Assembly: GCA_947624195.1 (NCBI GenBank)
Contig: CANQJH010000007.1
Location: 1-59,820, forward strand
Direction: 5' to 3'
From: an uncultured Clostridia bacterium
GTDB taxonomy: Bacteria > Bacillota > Clostridia > TANB77 > CAG-508
Length of the DNA: 59,820 bases
The position numbers and the translations under genes were made by a program. Below the pieces are notes generated by a model. It did not search any database, was not told the DNA's origin, and saw only the letters and a list, made by a program, of their open reading frames with translations. Of this stretch, positions 35,167-43,468 are shown piece after piece; position 1 is the stretch's first letter, and each line of letters opens with the position of its first letter.

Positions 35167-35631
35167 ATGACAAAGGTAATGTTTATATCAAGCATGGGTG
35201 GACATTTAAGTGAGCTTAGTCAATTAGATTTTGAAGATTATGATTACTCTGTTGTGACTGAAAAAACTGATGCAAGCAAAGATATTAAGAAAAAGTATAA
35301 GAACAAAGCTCATTTTTTAATATATGGAACAAGGAAGACTCCTATAAGATATTTTTTCATATTTATATTTAATATATTTATTAGTTTGTACTTGTTTTTA
35401 AAAATTAAACCACAGGTAATAGTTACTACTGGTACTCATACTGCAGTGCCTATGTGTTATATTGCTAAGTTATTTCATGCAAAAGTAATTTGGATAGAGA
35501 CTTTTGCAAATATAACAACTAGAACTTTAGCCGGAAGGTTGGTATACCCAATAGCTGATACATTTGTTGTTCAGTGGGAAGAAATGAAAAAGCTATATCC
35601 AAAAGCTAAATGTTGGGGGTGGATATATTGA
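35167..35631 (+). CDS. Alg14/PssD-like glycosyltransferase subunit
   Basis: This is the membrane-anchoring half of a two-part glycosyltransferase. It begins MTKVMFISSMGGHLSELSQL, with the GGH acceptor-side motif. One hydrophobic segment (about residues 60-80, FFIFIFNIFISLYLFLKI) anchors it, and IVTTGTHTAVPM and WIETFANITTRTLAGRL follow. I start at ATG 35167 after AAAGGAAA; an earlier in-frame ATG lies inside argS. The end overlaps the TTG start of the catalytic half by four bases. The pair resembles eukaryotic Alg14/Alg13 and bacterial PssD/PssE. Confidence 0.88.
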   Translation: MTKVMFISSMGGHLSELSQLDFEDYDYSVVTEKTDASKDIKKKYKNKAHFLIYGTRKTPIRYFFIFIFNIFISLYLFLKIKPQVIVTTGTHTAVPMCYIAKLFHAKVIWIETFANITTRTLAGRLVYPIADTFVVQWEEMKKLYPKAKCWGWIY

Positions 35632-36098
35632 TTTTTGTAACATTGGGAACACAGGACAAGCAATTTAAAAGATTACTTGACGCTGTAGAAAAATTAGAAA
35701 TAGATGAGAAAATTATTGCTCAAACAGGCTCTACAGACTATGTATCTAATAAAATGGAAATTCATAGATATTTAACAAGTGATGAATTTCTAAAATATAT
35801 GCAAGATGCAAGAGTAGTTATTACGCATGCAGGAGTAGGAACATTAATACAAGGTCTGAAATTGAAGAAAAAGATGATTGTAGCTGCGAGAAAAAAGAAA
35901 TATAAAGAACACGTAAATAATCATCAAGAACAAATATTAAAAACCTTTGCAGATGATGGATATATCATTCCTATAGAGAATTTGGACGATTTGCCAAATT
36001 TAATCAATGTAGATTTTAAACCAAAACAATACAAGAGCAATAAACAAAATTTTATAAAATTACTTAGTAAAGAAATTGATAATTTAGTATCTAAGTAA
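35628..36098 (+). CDS. Alg13/PssE-like glycosyltransferase catalytic subunit
   Basis: This is the GT28 C-terminal-type domain that binds the nucleotide sugar. It starts LIFVTLGTQDKQFKRLLDAV, has YLTSDEFLKYMQDARVVITH and AGVGTLIQGLKLKKKMIVAA, and HVNNHQEQI near the end. I use TTG 35628, preceded by GGGGTGGA and overlapping the upstream stop as TTGA, which implies translational coupling and a 1:1 complex. The protein is 156 aa. Alone it would lack a membrane anchor, so function depends on the PssD-like partner. Confidence 0.86.
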   Translation: MIFVTLGTQDKQFKRLLDAVEKLEIDEKIIAQTGSTDYVSNKMEIHRYLTSDEFLKYMQDARVVITHAGVGTLIQGLKLKKKMIVAARKKKYKEHVNNHQEQILKTFADDGYIIPIENLDDLPNLINVDFKPKQYKSNKQNFIKLLSKEIDNLVSK

Positions 36099-36223
36099 AT
36101 AGTGAAATAACATATTTGCTAAGTAAATAATAAAATATATGACTTCTAGGCAAATGGTAAAATATTAGCTAAAAAGCATAATTTAATGGCTAGGTAAATT
36201 TGTAAAAATAAAAAAGGAGAAAA

Positions 36224-37660
36224 ATGAATCAAAAGAAACAATTAGTAAAAAATACTTTAATTATTGCAATTGGTAAGCTGAGTACACAAATAATTTCATA
36301 CATATTGCTTCCTTTATATACAGCCAAGCTATCTCCCGCAGAATATGGAACTTATGATTTTATTTGTACAGTATCACTTTTCTTGTGTCCAGTAATTACA
36401 CTGCTCATGGAAGAGTCAATGTTTAGATTTTTAATTGATGCAGTAAATAAAAAAGATATAACTAAAATTATATCACAAACTATCTTGTATACTTTGTTTG
36501 GTGTAATAGTATTTATACCAATAGCCACAGTCATACTTACACTTTCTAGTTATACAACAACACTCACAATTGCATTTATAACATTTGTTATATCAAATAT
36601 ATTGATTGCTCTTAGCAACGCACTTGCTAGAGGTTTAAGTAAAATAAAATTATACTCACTCTCTAATTTCATTTTGGGAATAGGCACAATAATACTTAAC
36701 ATAATCTTTATAGTAGTGCTAAAAGCAGGGGCAGAAGGTTTATTATGGGCAAATACTATAGCAAACACTGTAACAGCAATTGTGATATTTGTTATATTAA
36801 AAACTTGGAGATTTATAGGTGGATATAATAAAAAATTAATGAAGGAAATGATAAAATACTCTGTACCACTTGTGCCAAACAGTATATCATGGAGTATAAT
36901 AAATATGTCAGATAGAATTATACTAACACAATTGATAGGTTCTGCTGCAAATGGAATATATGCAATGGCAAGTAAATTTCCAAATATAATAAGTGTAGTT
37001 TATGGATATTTCTACACAGCATGGAAGGAATCAGCAGCACGAATTACTAAAGAAGACAACAAAAACATATTTTACAATAGTATTTACCATGACACAAAAA
37101 GATTATTATTTTCTGTAACAATATGCTTAATTGCAATAATGCCGTTTGCATTTCCTATATTGATAAATAAAGCTTATGATGAAGCATACATATATATTCC
37201 ACTAATAATGATAGCGACATATTATTCAAACTTATCAAGTTATTTTGGAGGAATATTTTCAGCATTTAAAGACACCAAAATTATGGGAACAACAACCCTA
37301 GTAGCGGCTATAATAAATTTAGTTATCGATTTATTATTAGTTAAGTCAATAGGGATTTATGCAGCATGTATATCTACTTTAGTGGCAGATTTAATTGTTT
37401 ATTATTATAGAAGAAAAAAACTACAAAAATATGTTAAACTTAAAGAATTAAAATGGTTAGGACCAGTGATTATAACAATTATAGTATGTTTAGCATATTA
37501 CACAAAATACATGAGTTTTATATCAACACCAATTTATTGGATTTTGAATACTATATCATTAGCAATAGCAGTATGGTACAGTATAGCCAATAATTACACT
37601 ATCATAAAAAATTTGGCATCTAATTTAAAGAATAGAGTAAGACCAAAAAGCAATGAATAA
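36224..37660 (+). CDS. second polysaccharide flippase (MOP superfamily)
   Basis: About fourteen membrane helices are predicted. The start MNQKKQLVKNTLIIAIGKLS and PLYTAKLSPAEYGTYDFI, then VPLVPNSISWSIINMSDRII, are typical of the Polysacc_synt branch. It differs clearly from the flippase at 29067-30575, which raises the possibility of two exported glycans or of separate linkage and repeat-unit flippases. GGAG lies upstream. The 125-base gap before it contains degenerate TAAGTAAATAATAAAATAT-like repeats. Confidence 0.86.
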   Translation: MNQKKQLVKNTLIIAIGKLSTQIISYILLPLYTAKLSPAEYGTYDFICTVSLFLCPVITLLMEESMFRFLIDAVNKKDITKIISQTILYTLFGVIVFIPIATVILTLSSYTTTLTIAFITFVISNILIALSNALARGLSKIKLYSLSNFILGIGTIILNIIFIVVLKAGAEGLLWANTIANTVTAIVIFVILKTWRFIGGYNKKLMKEMIKYSVPLVPNSISWSIINMSDRIILTQLIGSAANGIYAMASKFPNIISVVYGYFYTAWKESAARITKEDNKNIFYNSIYHDTKRLLFSVTICLIAIMPFAFPILINKAYDEAYIYIPLIMIATYYSNLSSYFGGIFSAFKDTKIMGTTTLVAAIINLVIDLLLVKSIGIYAACISTLVADLIVYYYRRKKLQKYVKLKELKWLGPVIITIIVCLAYYTKYMSFISTPIYWILNTISLAIAVWYSIANNYTIIKNLASNLKNRVRPKSNE

Positions 37661-37753
37661 ACGTTACAATTCATAAGCATTGATATATTTTAAAATGCAA
37701 ACTTTGAATAGTAACTAATGATTACTAATTAATTTAAAGGAGGATAAGTAATT

Positions 37754-39115
37754 ATGAAATATTTTGGAACAGATGGAATTAGAAGAATAGCAAATACTGA
37801 GCTTACACCAGAACTTGTATACAAGGTTGCAAAGGCTGGTGCGTATGTATTATCTAAGCATTCTAATACAACACCAACAATTTTAATCGGAAGAGATACA
37901 AGGATATCAGGTACTCTTATTGAAAGTGCAATGACTGCTGGATTTTTAAGTTATGGTGCAAATGTAAAATCATTAGGTGTTATACCAACACCTGGAGTAG
38001 CGTATTTAACAAAAAAATTAAAAGCAGACGCAAGTGTTGTTATATCAGCTTCACATAATACATATGATTTTAATGGCGTAAAATACTTTAGCAATAAGGG
38101 GATGAAAATTCCAGATAGCCTAGAGGAAGAAATTGAAGATATACTTGAATCGGGTAAATTTGAAGAAATGACTGCTCAAAGCAATAAAATAGGTGTATCT
38201 GAAATAAGAGAAGATTTATTAGATGAATATTTATATTTCTTTAGAAAAACATTTGAGGATACGTTTGATGATTTTGACAAAGAAAATTTTGTGGTTGCAA
38301 TAGACACAGCAAATGGAGCTACATCAGTAATAGCAGACAAAGTTTACACAGCTTTGGGTATCAAACATTACATAATCAACAACACTCCAAATGGTATAAA
38401 TATTAATTCAAATTGTGGCTCAACACATTTGGATATGTTGAAGAAATTTGTTACTGCTAATAAATGTAATTTAGGAATCGCTTATGATGGTGATGGAGAT
38501 AGATGTTTAGCTATTGATGAAAACGGAAATGAGATTGATGGAGATATAATTCTTGCAATAGTAGGAAAGTATTTAAAAGAAAAAGGAAAATTAAAGAATA
38601 ATACTATTGTTGCTACAGTTATGAGCAATTTAGGACTTAAAAAATTCTGCAAGGAAAACGACATTACCTTTAAAGAAACAAAAGTTGGAGATAGGTACGT
38701 ACTAGAGGAAATGTTAAAAGACGACTACAACATGGGAGGAGAGCAATCAGGTCACATAATATTCTTAGACTATAATCCAACTGGAGATGGTATACTTACA
38801 TCATTGATGTTATTAATGGTTGCATTAGAAAAAAATAAAAAGATTTCGGAACTTGCTAGCATTATAAAAATATATCCTCAAGTTCTAATTAATGCAAAAG
38901 TATCTAATGAAAAGAAGATGGATTATGAAAATGATAGCCAAATAAAAGAAGAAATTGATAAATTAGAAAAAGAATTTTCGGGAAATGGTAGAGTATTAAT
39001 TAGACCTTCGGGTACGGAGCCTTTGGTAAGAGTTATGATAGAGGGCGAAGATCAGCAATATATCACGAAAAAAGCTCAAGATTTAGCTAATTTAATCGAA
39101 GAAAAACTAAAATAA
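37754..39115 (+). CDS. glmM: phosphoglucosamine mutase
   Basis: GlmM converts glucosamine-6-phosphate to glucosamine-1-phosphate for UDP-GlcNAc synthesis, and so feeds peptidoglycan and the WecB step nearby. It opens MKYFGTDGIRRIANTELTPE. The catalytic serine is in VVISASHNTYDFNGVKYF, the metal loop is AYDGDGDRC, the sugar loop is MGGEQSGHIIF and the phosphate loop is RVLIRPSGTEPLVRVM. The length of 453 aa is normal. AAAGGAGG precedes the start. Confidence 0.97.
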   Translation: MKYFGTDGIRRIANTELTPELVYKVAKAGAYVLSKHSNTTPTILIGRDTRISGTLIESAMTAGFLSYGANVKSLGVIPTPGVAYLTKKLKADASVVISASHNTYDFNGVKYFSNKGMKIPDSLEEEIEDILESGKFEEMTAQSNKIGVSEIREDLLDEYLYFFRKTFEDTFDDFDKENFVVAIDTANGATSVIADKVYTALGIKHYIINNTPNGININSNCGSTHLDMLKKFVTANKCNLGIAYDGDGDRCLAIDENGNEIDGDIILAIVGKYLKEKGKLKNNTIVATVMSNLGLKKFCKENDITFKETKVGDRYVLEEMLKDDYNMGGEQSGHIIFLDYNPTGDGILTSLMLLMVALEKNKKISELASIIKIYPQVLINAKVSNEKKMDYENDSQIKEEIDKLEKEFSGNGRVLIRPSGTEPLVRVMIEGEDQQYITKKAQDLANLIEEKLK

Positions 39116-39220
39116 TATTTTTTTGTAACAATAATGTAATATAAATTTTATAAAAAATATATTGAAAAAATATAATAATTAATGTATTATATATGTAGAA
39201 TAACAAAGGAGGAAATAATT

Positions 39221-39598
39221 ATGCCAATTATCGATTTCACAGAACCATTTTATTTAATATCAGCATTAGTACTATTTTTATTGTGCTTATATTTAGCAAG
39301 AAACAATAAGACAAATACAGTAACCTGTATTATGTTACTTTGTTTTGTTACATTATTAGTTTCACATACAATAGAATTATCAGTTGCTCCATTTGATGCT
39401 GAAATAATTAAAAAGATAGCTATATGTATTCTATTTGATGAAATATTTACATTTATTTCATTCTTATCGTTCTTATGGTTAGATAAAATTGAAATTGAAA
39501 ATAGAAAATCAAAGAAGACTAAGAAGAAAAATAGCAAAGAGAGACTTGGAGACAAAGTTATTGAAGATGGATTAGATATATTATGGAAAAAAGTATAA
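39221..39598 (+). CDS. small membrane protein, three helices, basic tail
   Basis: From ATG 39221 (after AAAGGAGGAAA) the 125-aa protein has three hydrophobic segments (about 12-29, 36-54 and 68-86). A strongly basic stretch (ENRKSKKTKKKNSKERLG) and an amphipathic end (VIEDGLDILWKKV) follow. No family is recognised. The topology suggests a cytoplasmic basic tail that could touch nucleic acid or phospholipid head groups. A strong terminator at 39638-39670 ends the unit. Confidence 0.6.
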   Translation: MPIIDFTEPFYLISALVLFLLCLYLARNNKTNTVTCIMLLCFVTLLVSHTIELSVAPFDAEIIKKIAICILFDEIFTFISFLSFLWLDKIEIENRKSKKTKKKNSKERLGDKVIEDGLDILWKKV

Positions 39599-39637
39599 TA
39601 AGAATTTAGTTTTATCTTATAAACAAAATGGTTAACC

Positions 39638-39670
39638 AAAAAAGGCCAGTAAGCTGGTCTTTTTTTTTTT
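39638..39670 (+). terminator. strong terminator
   Basis: AAAAGGCCAG and CTGGTCTTTT form a stem around TAAG, and at least twelve T residues follow. It separates the membrane protein from fba. Confidence 0.92.
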
Positions 39671-39695
39671 ACATAAAAATTTACAAACAAATAAT

Positions 39696-39724
39696 TTGAC
39701 AACAAAGTATGTTAGCAATATAAT
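39696..39724 (+). promoter_or_regulatory. consensus promoter of fba
   Basis: TTGACA (39696-39701) and TATAAT (39719-39724) are both perfect, with 17-base spacing. This fits a highly expressed glycolytic gene. Confidence 0.88.
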
Positions 39725-39756
39725 AAAGCCATAATAAATGATAGGAGGATAAAATT

Positions 39757-40686
39757 ATGTCACTTGTTACAACAAAAGAAATGTTTGACAAATCGATGAA
39801 GGAAAAATTTGCAATAGGAGCATTTAATATAAATAATATGGAGTTTGTCCAAGCCATACTAGATGCTGCAGCAGAAGAGAATTCACCTGTAATTCTTCAA
39901 ACATCATCAAGTGCACTAAAATATGCAAGAATACCATATTTAAAGCATATGATAGAAGCAGGCTTAGAGGAACATGATGTTCCAGTAGCACTACATTTAG
40001 ATCATGGTCCAGATTTTGAAACCTGCAAATTATGTGTAGATAGCGGGTACACTTCAGTAATGTTTGACGGTTCAAAATACGATTTTGAACAAAATATAGA
40101 GCTTACAAAGCAGGTTGTTGACTATGCACACAGCAAAGGAGTAGTAGTAGAAGCAGAACTTGGTAAATTAGCAGGAATAGAGGATGATGTTAATGTGGCA
40201 GATAATGACGCAATGTTTACTGACCCAGAGCAAGCATTAGAATTTGTACAAAGAACAAACTGCGATTCTTTAGCAATTGCAATTGGAACCAGTCATGGCG
40301 CATACAAATTTAAAGGTGAGGCAAAGCTTCGCTTTGACATATTAGAAAAGATAAAGGCTATGATTCCAGATACACCAATAGTTTTACATGGAGCTTCTAC
40401 AGTAGTACCAGAATACGTTGAAATGTGCAACCAATACGGAGGAAACATGCCAGGAGCCAAAGGAGTACCAGACGAAATGCTTAGAGAAGCAAGCCAAAGA
40501 GGAGTTTCTAAAATAAACGTAGATACTGATTTAAGATTAGCTATGACAGCTGGAATTAGAAAGGTTTTCATCGAAAATCCAGAAGTGTTTGACCCAAGGA
40601 AGTATCTAGGATTAGGCCGTGATTATATAAAAGATACAGTAAAACATAAGATAAGAGATGTATTTGGATCAAGCAATAAGGCATAA
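39757..40686 (+). CDS. fba: class II fructose-1,6-bisphosphate aldolase
   Basis: This zinc-dependent aldolase cleaves fructose-1,6-bisphosphate to dihydroxyacetone phosphate and glyceraldehyde-3-phosphate. Metal and catalytic residues are in VALHLDHGPDFETCKLCVDS (HLDHG), SVMFDGSKYDFEQNI, VEAELGKLAGIEDDVN, IGTSHGAYKF and VLHGASTVV; the phosphate site is VSKINVDTDLRLA. At 309 aa it is the class IIb size. AGGAGG precedes the start. A fragment related to the 5725-5920 RNA begins four bases past the stop, on the other strand. Confidence 0.97.
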   Translation: MSLVTTKEMFDKSMKEKFAIGAFNINNMEFVQAILDAAAEENSPVILQTSSSALKYARIPYLKHMIEAGLEEHDVPVALHLDHGPDFETCKLCVDSGYTSVMFDGSKYDFEQNIELTKQVVDYAHSKGVVVEAELGKLAGIEDDVNVADNDAMFTDPEQALEFVQRTNCDSLAIAIGTSHGAYKFKGEAKLRFDILEKIKAMIPDTPIVLHGASTVVPEYVEMCNQYGGNMPGAKGVPDEMLREASQRGVSKINVDTDLRLAMTAGIRKVFIENPEVFDPRKYLGLGRDYIKDTVKHKIRDVFGSSNKA

Positions 40687-40690
40687 CTAA

Positions 40691-40766
40691 TGGACGCTTG
40701 TATGTAATTTTCTTCATTCGCCCTTCGCTTACGCTCCGGGTGGCGACTAAAGCGGCTTATTCGAAG
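40691..40766 (-). ncRNA. partial, diverged relative of the 5725-5920 RNA
   Basis: Read on the minus strand, this 76-base segment aligns to 5747-5817. GAATAAGCCGC, CCACCCG, an AGCG loop and a run of 26 identical bases (40695-40720 against 5788-5813) are shared. The stem that is GACC/GGTC in the first copy is CGCC/GGCG here, extendable to TCGCC/GGCGA, so two adjacent pairs changed on both sides. The closing helix and 3' half are absent. On the plus strand the hairpin could also act downstream of fba. Confidence 0.5.
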
Positions 40767-40921
40767 ATATATATTTTTTTGTTTTTTTATGAACCAATAA
40801 GTTTAACAAATAAGAAAAAAATTGAAAAAATTGCAAAATTTTCATAATGATTTTTTTGTGCATAATAAATTTCAAAATGTAAAAAATAAAAATGACGAAA
40901 AAAGTCAAAAGGAGGTTTATT

Positions 40922-41419
40922 ATGCGTAAAAAAATGTTTATAATAACCACCGTATCAATTTTAGTTATATGTTTGATTAGTAGTTTTGTATTTGCAACAT
41001 CTGATGGAGACATGATGTCAAGAGCAGTAGATGGTGCAGAAAATACAATAGATAATGGAGGTCGTATGGTCGGAAATGCCGTAGAAGGCGGTGGAGAAAT
41101 GGTTGGAAATGCTATAACTGATGGAACTGATATGATTACTGACAATATGGTTGATGGTAATACTCCAATATCAAATGGAATAATAAATAGTCAAACAGTT
41201 GATGATATAGGTGAAGGTGCAAAAAATGTAGTTGATACTATGACAACAGGTAACGTTTTATCAGGAGATAATATGTCAAATTATAAAGTATTAGGATTAA
41301 GCTTATCTGTATGGATGTGGATAGCACTAATTATTATAATAATTGTTGTAATAGTTTTAATCTGCAAATATATGCAAGAACATGATGATAATAACAATAA
41401 TGACGATGATGATGAATAG
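40922..41419 (+). CDS. secreted/membrane-anchored low-complexity small protein
   Basis: A signal peptide (MRKKMFIITTVSILVICLIS, cut after about FVFA) is followed by an Asp/Gly/Asn-rich region. It holds short related turns (AVDGAENTIDNGGRMVGNAV, EGGGEMVGNAITDGTDMITD). One C-terminal helix (about 125-150, WMWIALIIIIIVVIVLI) follows, with an acidic tail DDNNNNDDDDE. I start at ATG 40922 after AAAGGAGG. No family is recognised. The layout (signal, variable ectodomain, anchor) recurs in three other proteins of this window. Confidence 0.65.
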   Translation: MRKKMFIITTVSILVICLISSFVFATSDGDMMSRAVDGAENTIDNGGRMVGNAVEGGGEMVGNAITDGTDMITDNMVDGNTPISNGIINSQTVDDIGEGAKNVVDTMTTGNVLSGDNMSNYKVLGLSLSVWMWIALIIIIIVVIVLICKYMQEHDDNNNNDDDDE

Positions 41420-41439
41420 TAACATCCTTGTAAAAAGTT

Positions 41440-41468
41440 AAACTCAGGCATTTAGCCTGAGTTTTATT
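41440..41468 (+). terminator. terminator after 40922-41419 gene
   Basis: AAACTCAGGC and GCCTGAGTTT form a perfect stem with loop ATTTA, followed by TATT. Confidence 0.88.
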
Positions 41469-41667
41469 AACTTCAAGTGTAAAACATGGGTTCTATCCTT
41501 GAATTGTTATAAGTATAAATATAATCTTCCTTTTAAACTGGAGGTTAATTAATATTAAATTTTTGTAATAATTGCAAATATTGTTGAAATTAAGTATATA
41601 TTGAAATATAATTTAATAAATATTAAATAGTTTATATTAAAATGCTTGACATTAATTTGCAATAAAA

Positions 41668-41747
41668 ATAAAGGATTTAATAAAAACATCAAGGCTTCAA
41701 TAAAAAAATAAAAGATTTAATAAAAACATAAAGGATTTATTTGATGA
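41668..41747. repeat. 20-bp tandem repeat, four copies, over a ribosome binding site
   Basis: The units at 41668, 41688, 41708 and 41728 are variants of ATAAAGGATTTAATAAAAAC. The last unit supplies the AAAGGA site and start region of the amidase gene. The stretch 41469-41667 is otherwise A/T-rich with no feature I can support. Confidence 0.8.
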
Positions 41748-43453
41748 AAAAATTTAATTTTAAAATAAAAATACTAATTTCAATTTTATTTGTAATTATT
41801 ACTTCGGTTATTTTAAATAACAATTGTTTTGCTGAAACTGTAAAAACTATGACCATTGTACTTGACCCTGGTCATGGAGGACATGAAACTGGAGCAATAA
41901 ATTACAACGATAATATTTTTGAAAAAGATATAAACCTAACAACAACACGATATTTAAGAGATTTCTTAAATAATTATTATGGTGTTAAAGTTATAATGAC
42001 TCATGACGGTTTGCCTTCTGATCAAGAGATGGAAATAGTTGATAGATCAATGGTTGCTAGAAACAATAATGCCGATTTATTGCTATGCTTGCATTACAAT
42101 GCAGCTGGAACAGACACTGACGAAGCAAATGGTGCAGAAATATATGTTACCTCACGTACTGAACAATACAAATACAAACAAGAAGCAACTGAGATAGGAG
42201 ATTTGATTTTAAAAAATTTATCTAATCTTGGAATTAGAAAAAGAGGAATCTTTAACAGATTTTGCCAAGATGAAGGAGAAAAATGGCAATACTATGATGG
42301 CTCTCAAGCAGATTATTATGGCATAATAAGATATGCAATGAAAGGTCCAGGAGAAGATAGAGGAATTGATTTTAGAGATGGATCAGGTATAACTACAGTC
42401 TTAATTGAGCACGCATTTATAAGAGGAAGAGATGTACAGTTCTTTAACTCAAACGAGAAAATGAAAAAGATTGCAGAAGCTGACGGAATGGCTGTTGTAG
42501 AGCATTATAATTTAAAGTTAAAGAGCGAAGTACCAAATAGCATAAGTGTTAATAAAGAAAATATAAGTATGATAATTGGGAACAAAGAGCAGGTAACTGC
42601 AACCATAACTCCTGATACTGCTAAAAATAAAAAAATTATATGGAAATCTAATAATGATAAAGTAGCCAAAGTAAATGAAAATGGAGAAATTGAGGCAATA
42701 TCAGAAGGAACAGCCATCATAACTGCAATTGCGGATGGAAACGAGGCTGTAAGGAAAGATATTTCTGTGACAGTTATTAAGCCATACATAGAGATAGAAA
42801 ACGGAGAAGAAATAAGTACAATTTTAGGAAGCAAAGTGCAACTATTAAAGAACATAGGCAATTTAAAAAATGAAGTAAAATGGAAAAGTGAAAGTGAAGA
42901 TTTAGCAACAGTTGATAGTAATGGGCTAGTAACAACATTAGACGAAGGTACAGCTGTAATAACAGCTAGCTTAGACAACTTGCATATTTCAAGCTCTATA
43001 AAAATAAATATTAAAAAGCTAGACGATAATCAAACTATAAGCTTTATTGATTATAAAAATGGAAACGGAATAATAAGTAATTTTGACAGATTAACATCTG
43101 ATAAAGATTTCATAAGTCATATAAAAATGCCAGAAGGTTTTACTGCTAAAATAACCAAAATTGATAGTACATATGAATATATTGGTACAGGAGCTAAAGT
43201 TGAAATTCTTGATGACAAGGGTAATGTTGTTCAAACATATTTATGTAGACTATATGGAGATGTAAATGGTGATGGTAGAATATCAACATTAGATTATACT
43301 TTAATCAAGAATCATATTATGGAAGTAAAATATATTGTTGTAGAAAACATTAAATTTGCATCTGATGTAAACAATGATAATAAAGTATCAACACTAGATT
43401 TTACATTAATAAAAAATGACATAATGGATGTTAAATCTTTAAATAAAAGATAA
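41744..43453 (+). CDS. N-acetylmuramoyl-L-alanine amidase with Ig-like and dockerin domains
   Basis: This secreted peptidoglycan amidase has several domains. The signal peptide is residues 1-28. An Amidase_3 domain (about 33-260) has zinc ligands in IVLDPGHGGHETGAI (His), the Glu in NIFEKDINL, CLHYNAAG (His) and VLIEHAFIRG (catalytic Glu). Two bacterial Ig-like (Big_2) domains (about 268-345 and 349-423) end in SEGTAIITAIADG and LDEGTAVITASLD. A spacer and then two dockerin-type calcium repeats close the chain: GDVNGDGRISTLDYTLIKNH and SDVNNDNKVSTLDFTLIKND. ATG 41744 follows AAAGGA from the repeat array. The dockerin suggests attachment to a cohesin-bearing surface protein. Confidence 0.9.
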   Translation: MKKFNFKIKILISILFVIITSVILNNNCFAETVKTMTIVLDPGHGGHETGAINYNDNIFEKDINLTTTRYLRDFLNNYYGVKVIMTHDGLPSDQEMEIVDRSMVARNNNADLLLCLHYNAAGTDTDEANGAEIYVTSRTEQYKYKQEATEIGDLILKNLSNLGIRKRGIFNRFCQDEGEKWQYYDGSQADYYGIIRYAMKGPGEDRGIDFRDGSGITTVLIEHAFIRGRDVQFFNSNEKMKKIAEADGMAVVEHYNLKLKSEVPNSISVNKENISMIIGNKEQVTATITPDTAKNKKIIWKSNNDKVAKVNENGEIEAISEGTAIITAIADGNEAVRKDISVTVIKPYIEIENGEEISTILGSKVQLLKNIGNLKNEVKWKSESEDLATVDSNGLVTTLDEGTAVITASLDNLHISSSIKINIKKLDDNQTISFIDYKNGNGIISNFDRLTSDKDFISHIKMPEGFTAKITKIDSTYEYIGTGAKVEILDDKGNVVQTYLCRLYGDVNGDGRISTLDYTLIKNHIMEVKYIVVENIKFASDVNNDNKVSTLDFTLIKNDIMDVKSLNKR

Positions 43454-43468
43454 AGGAATTAATTTAAA

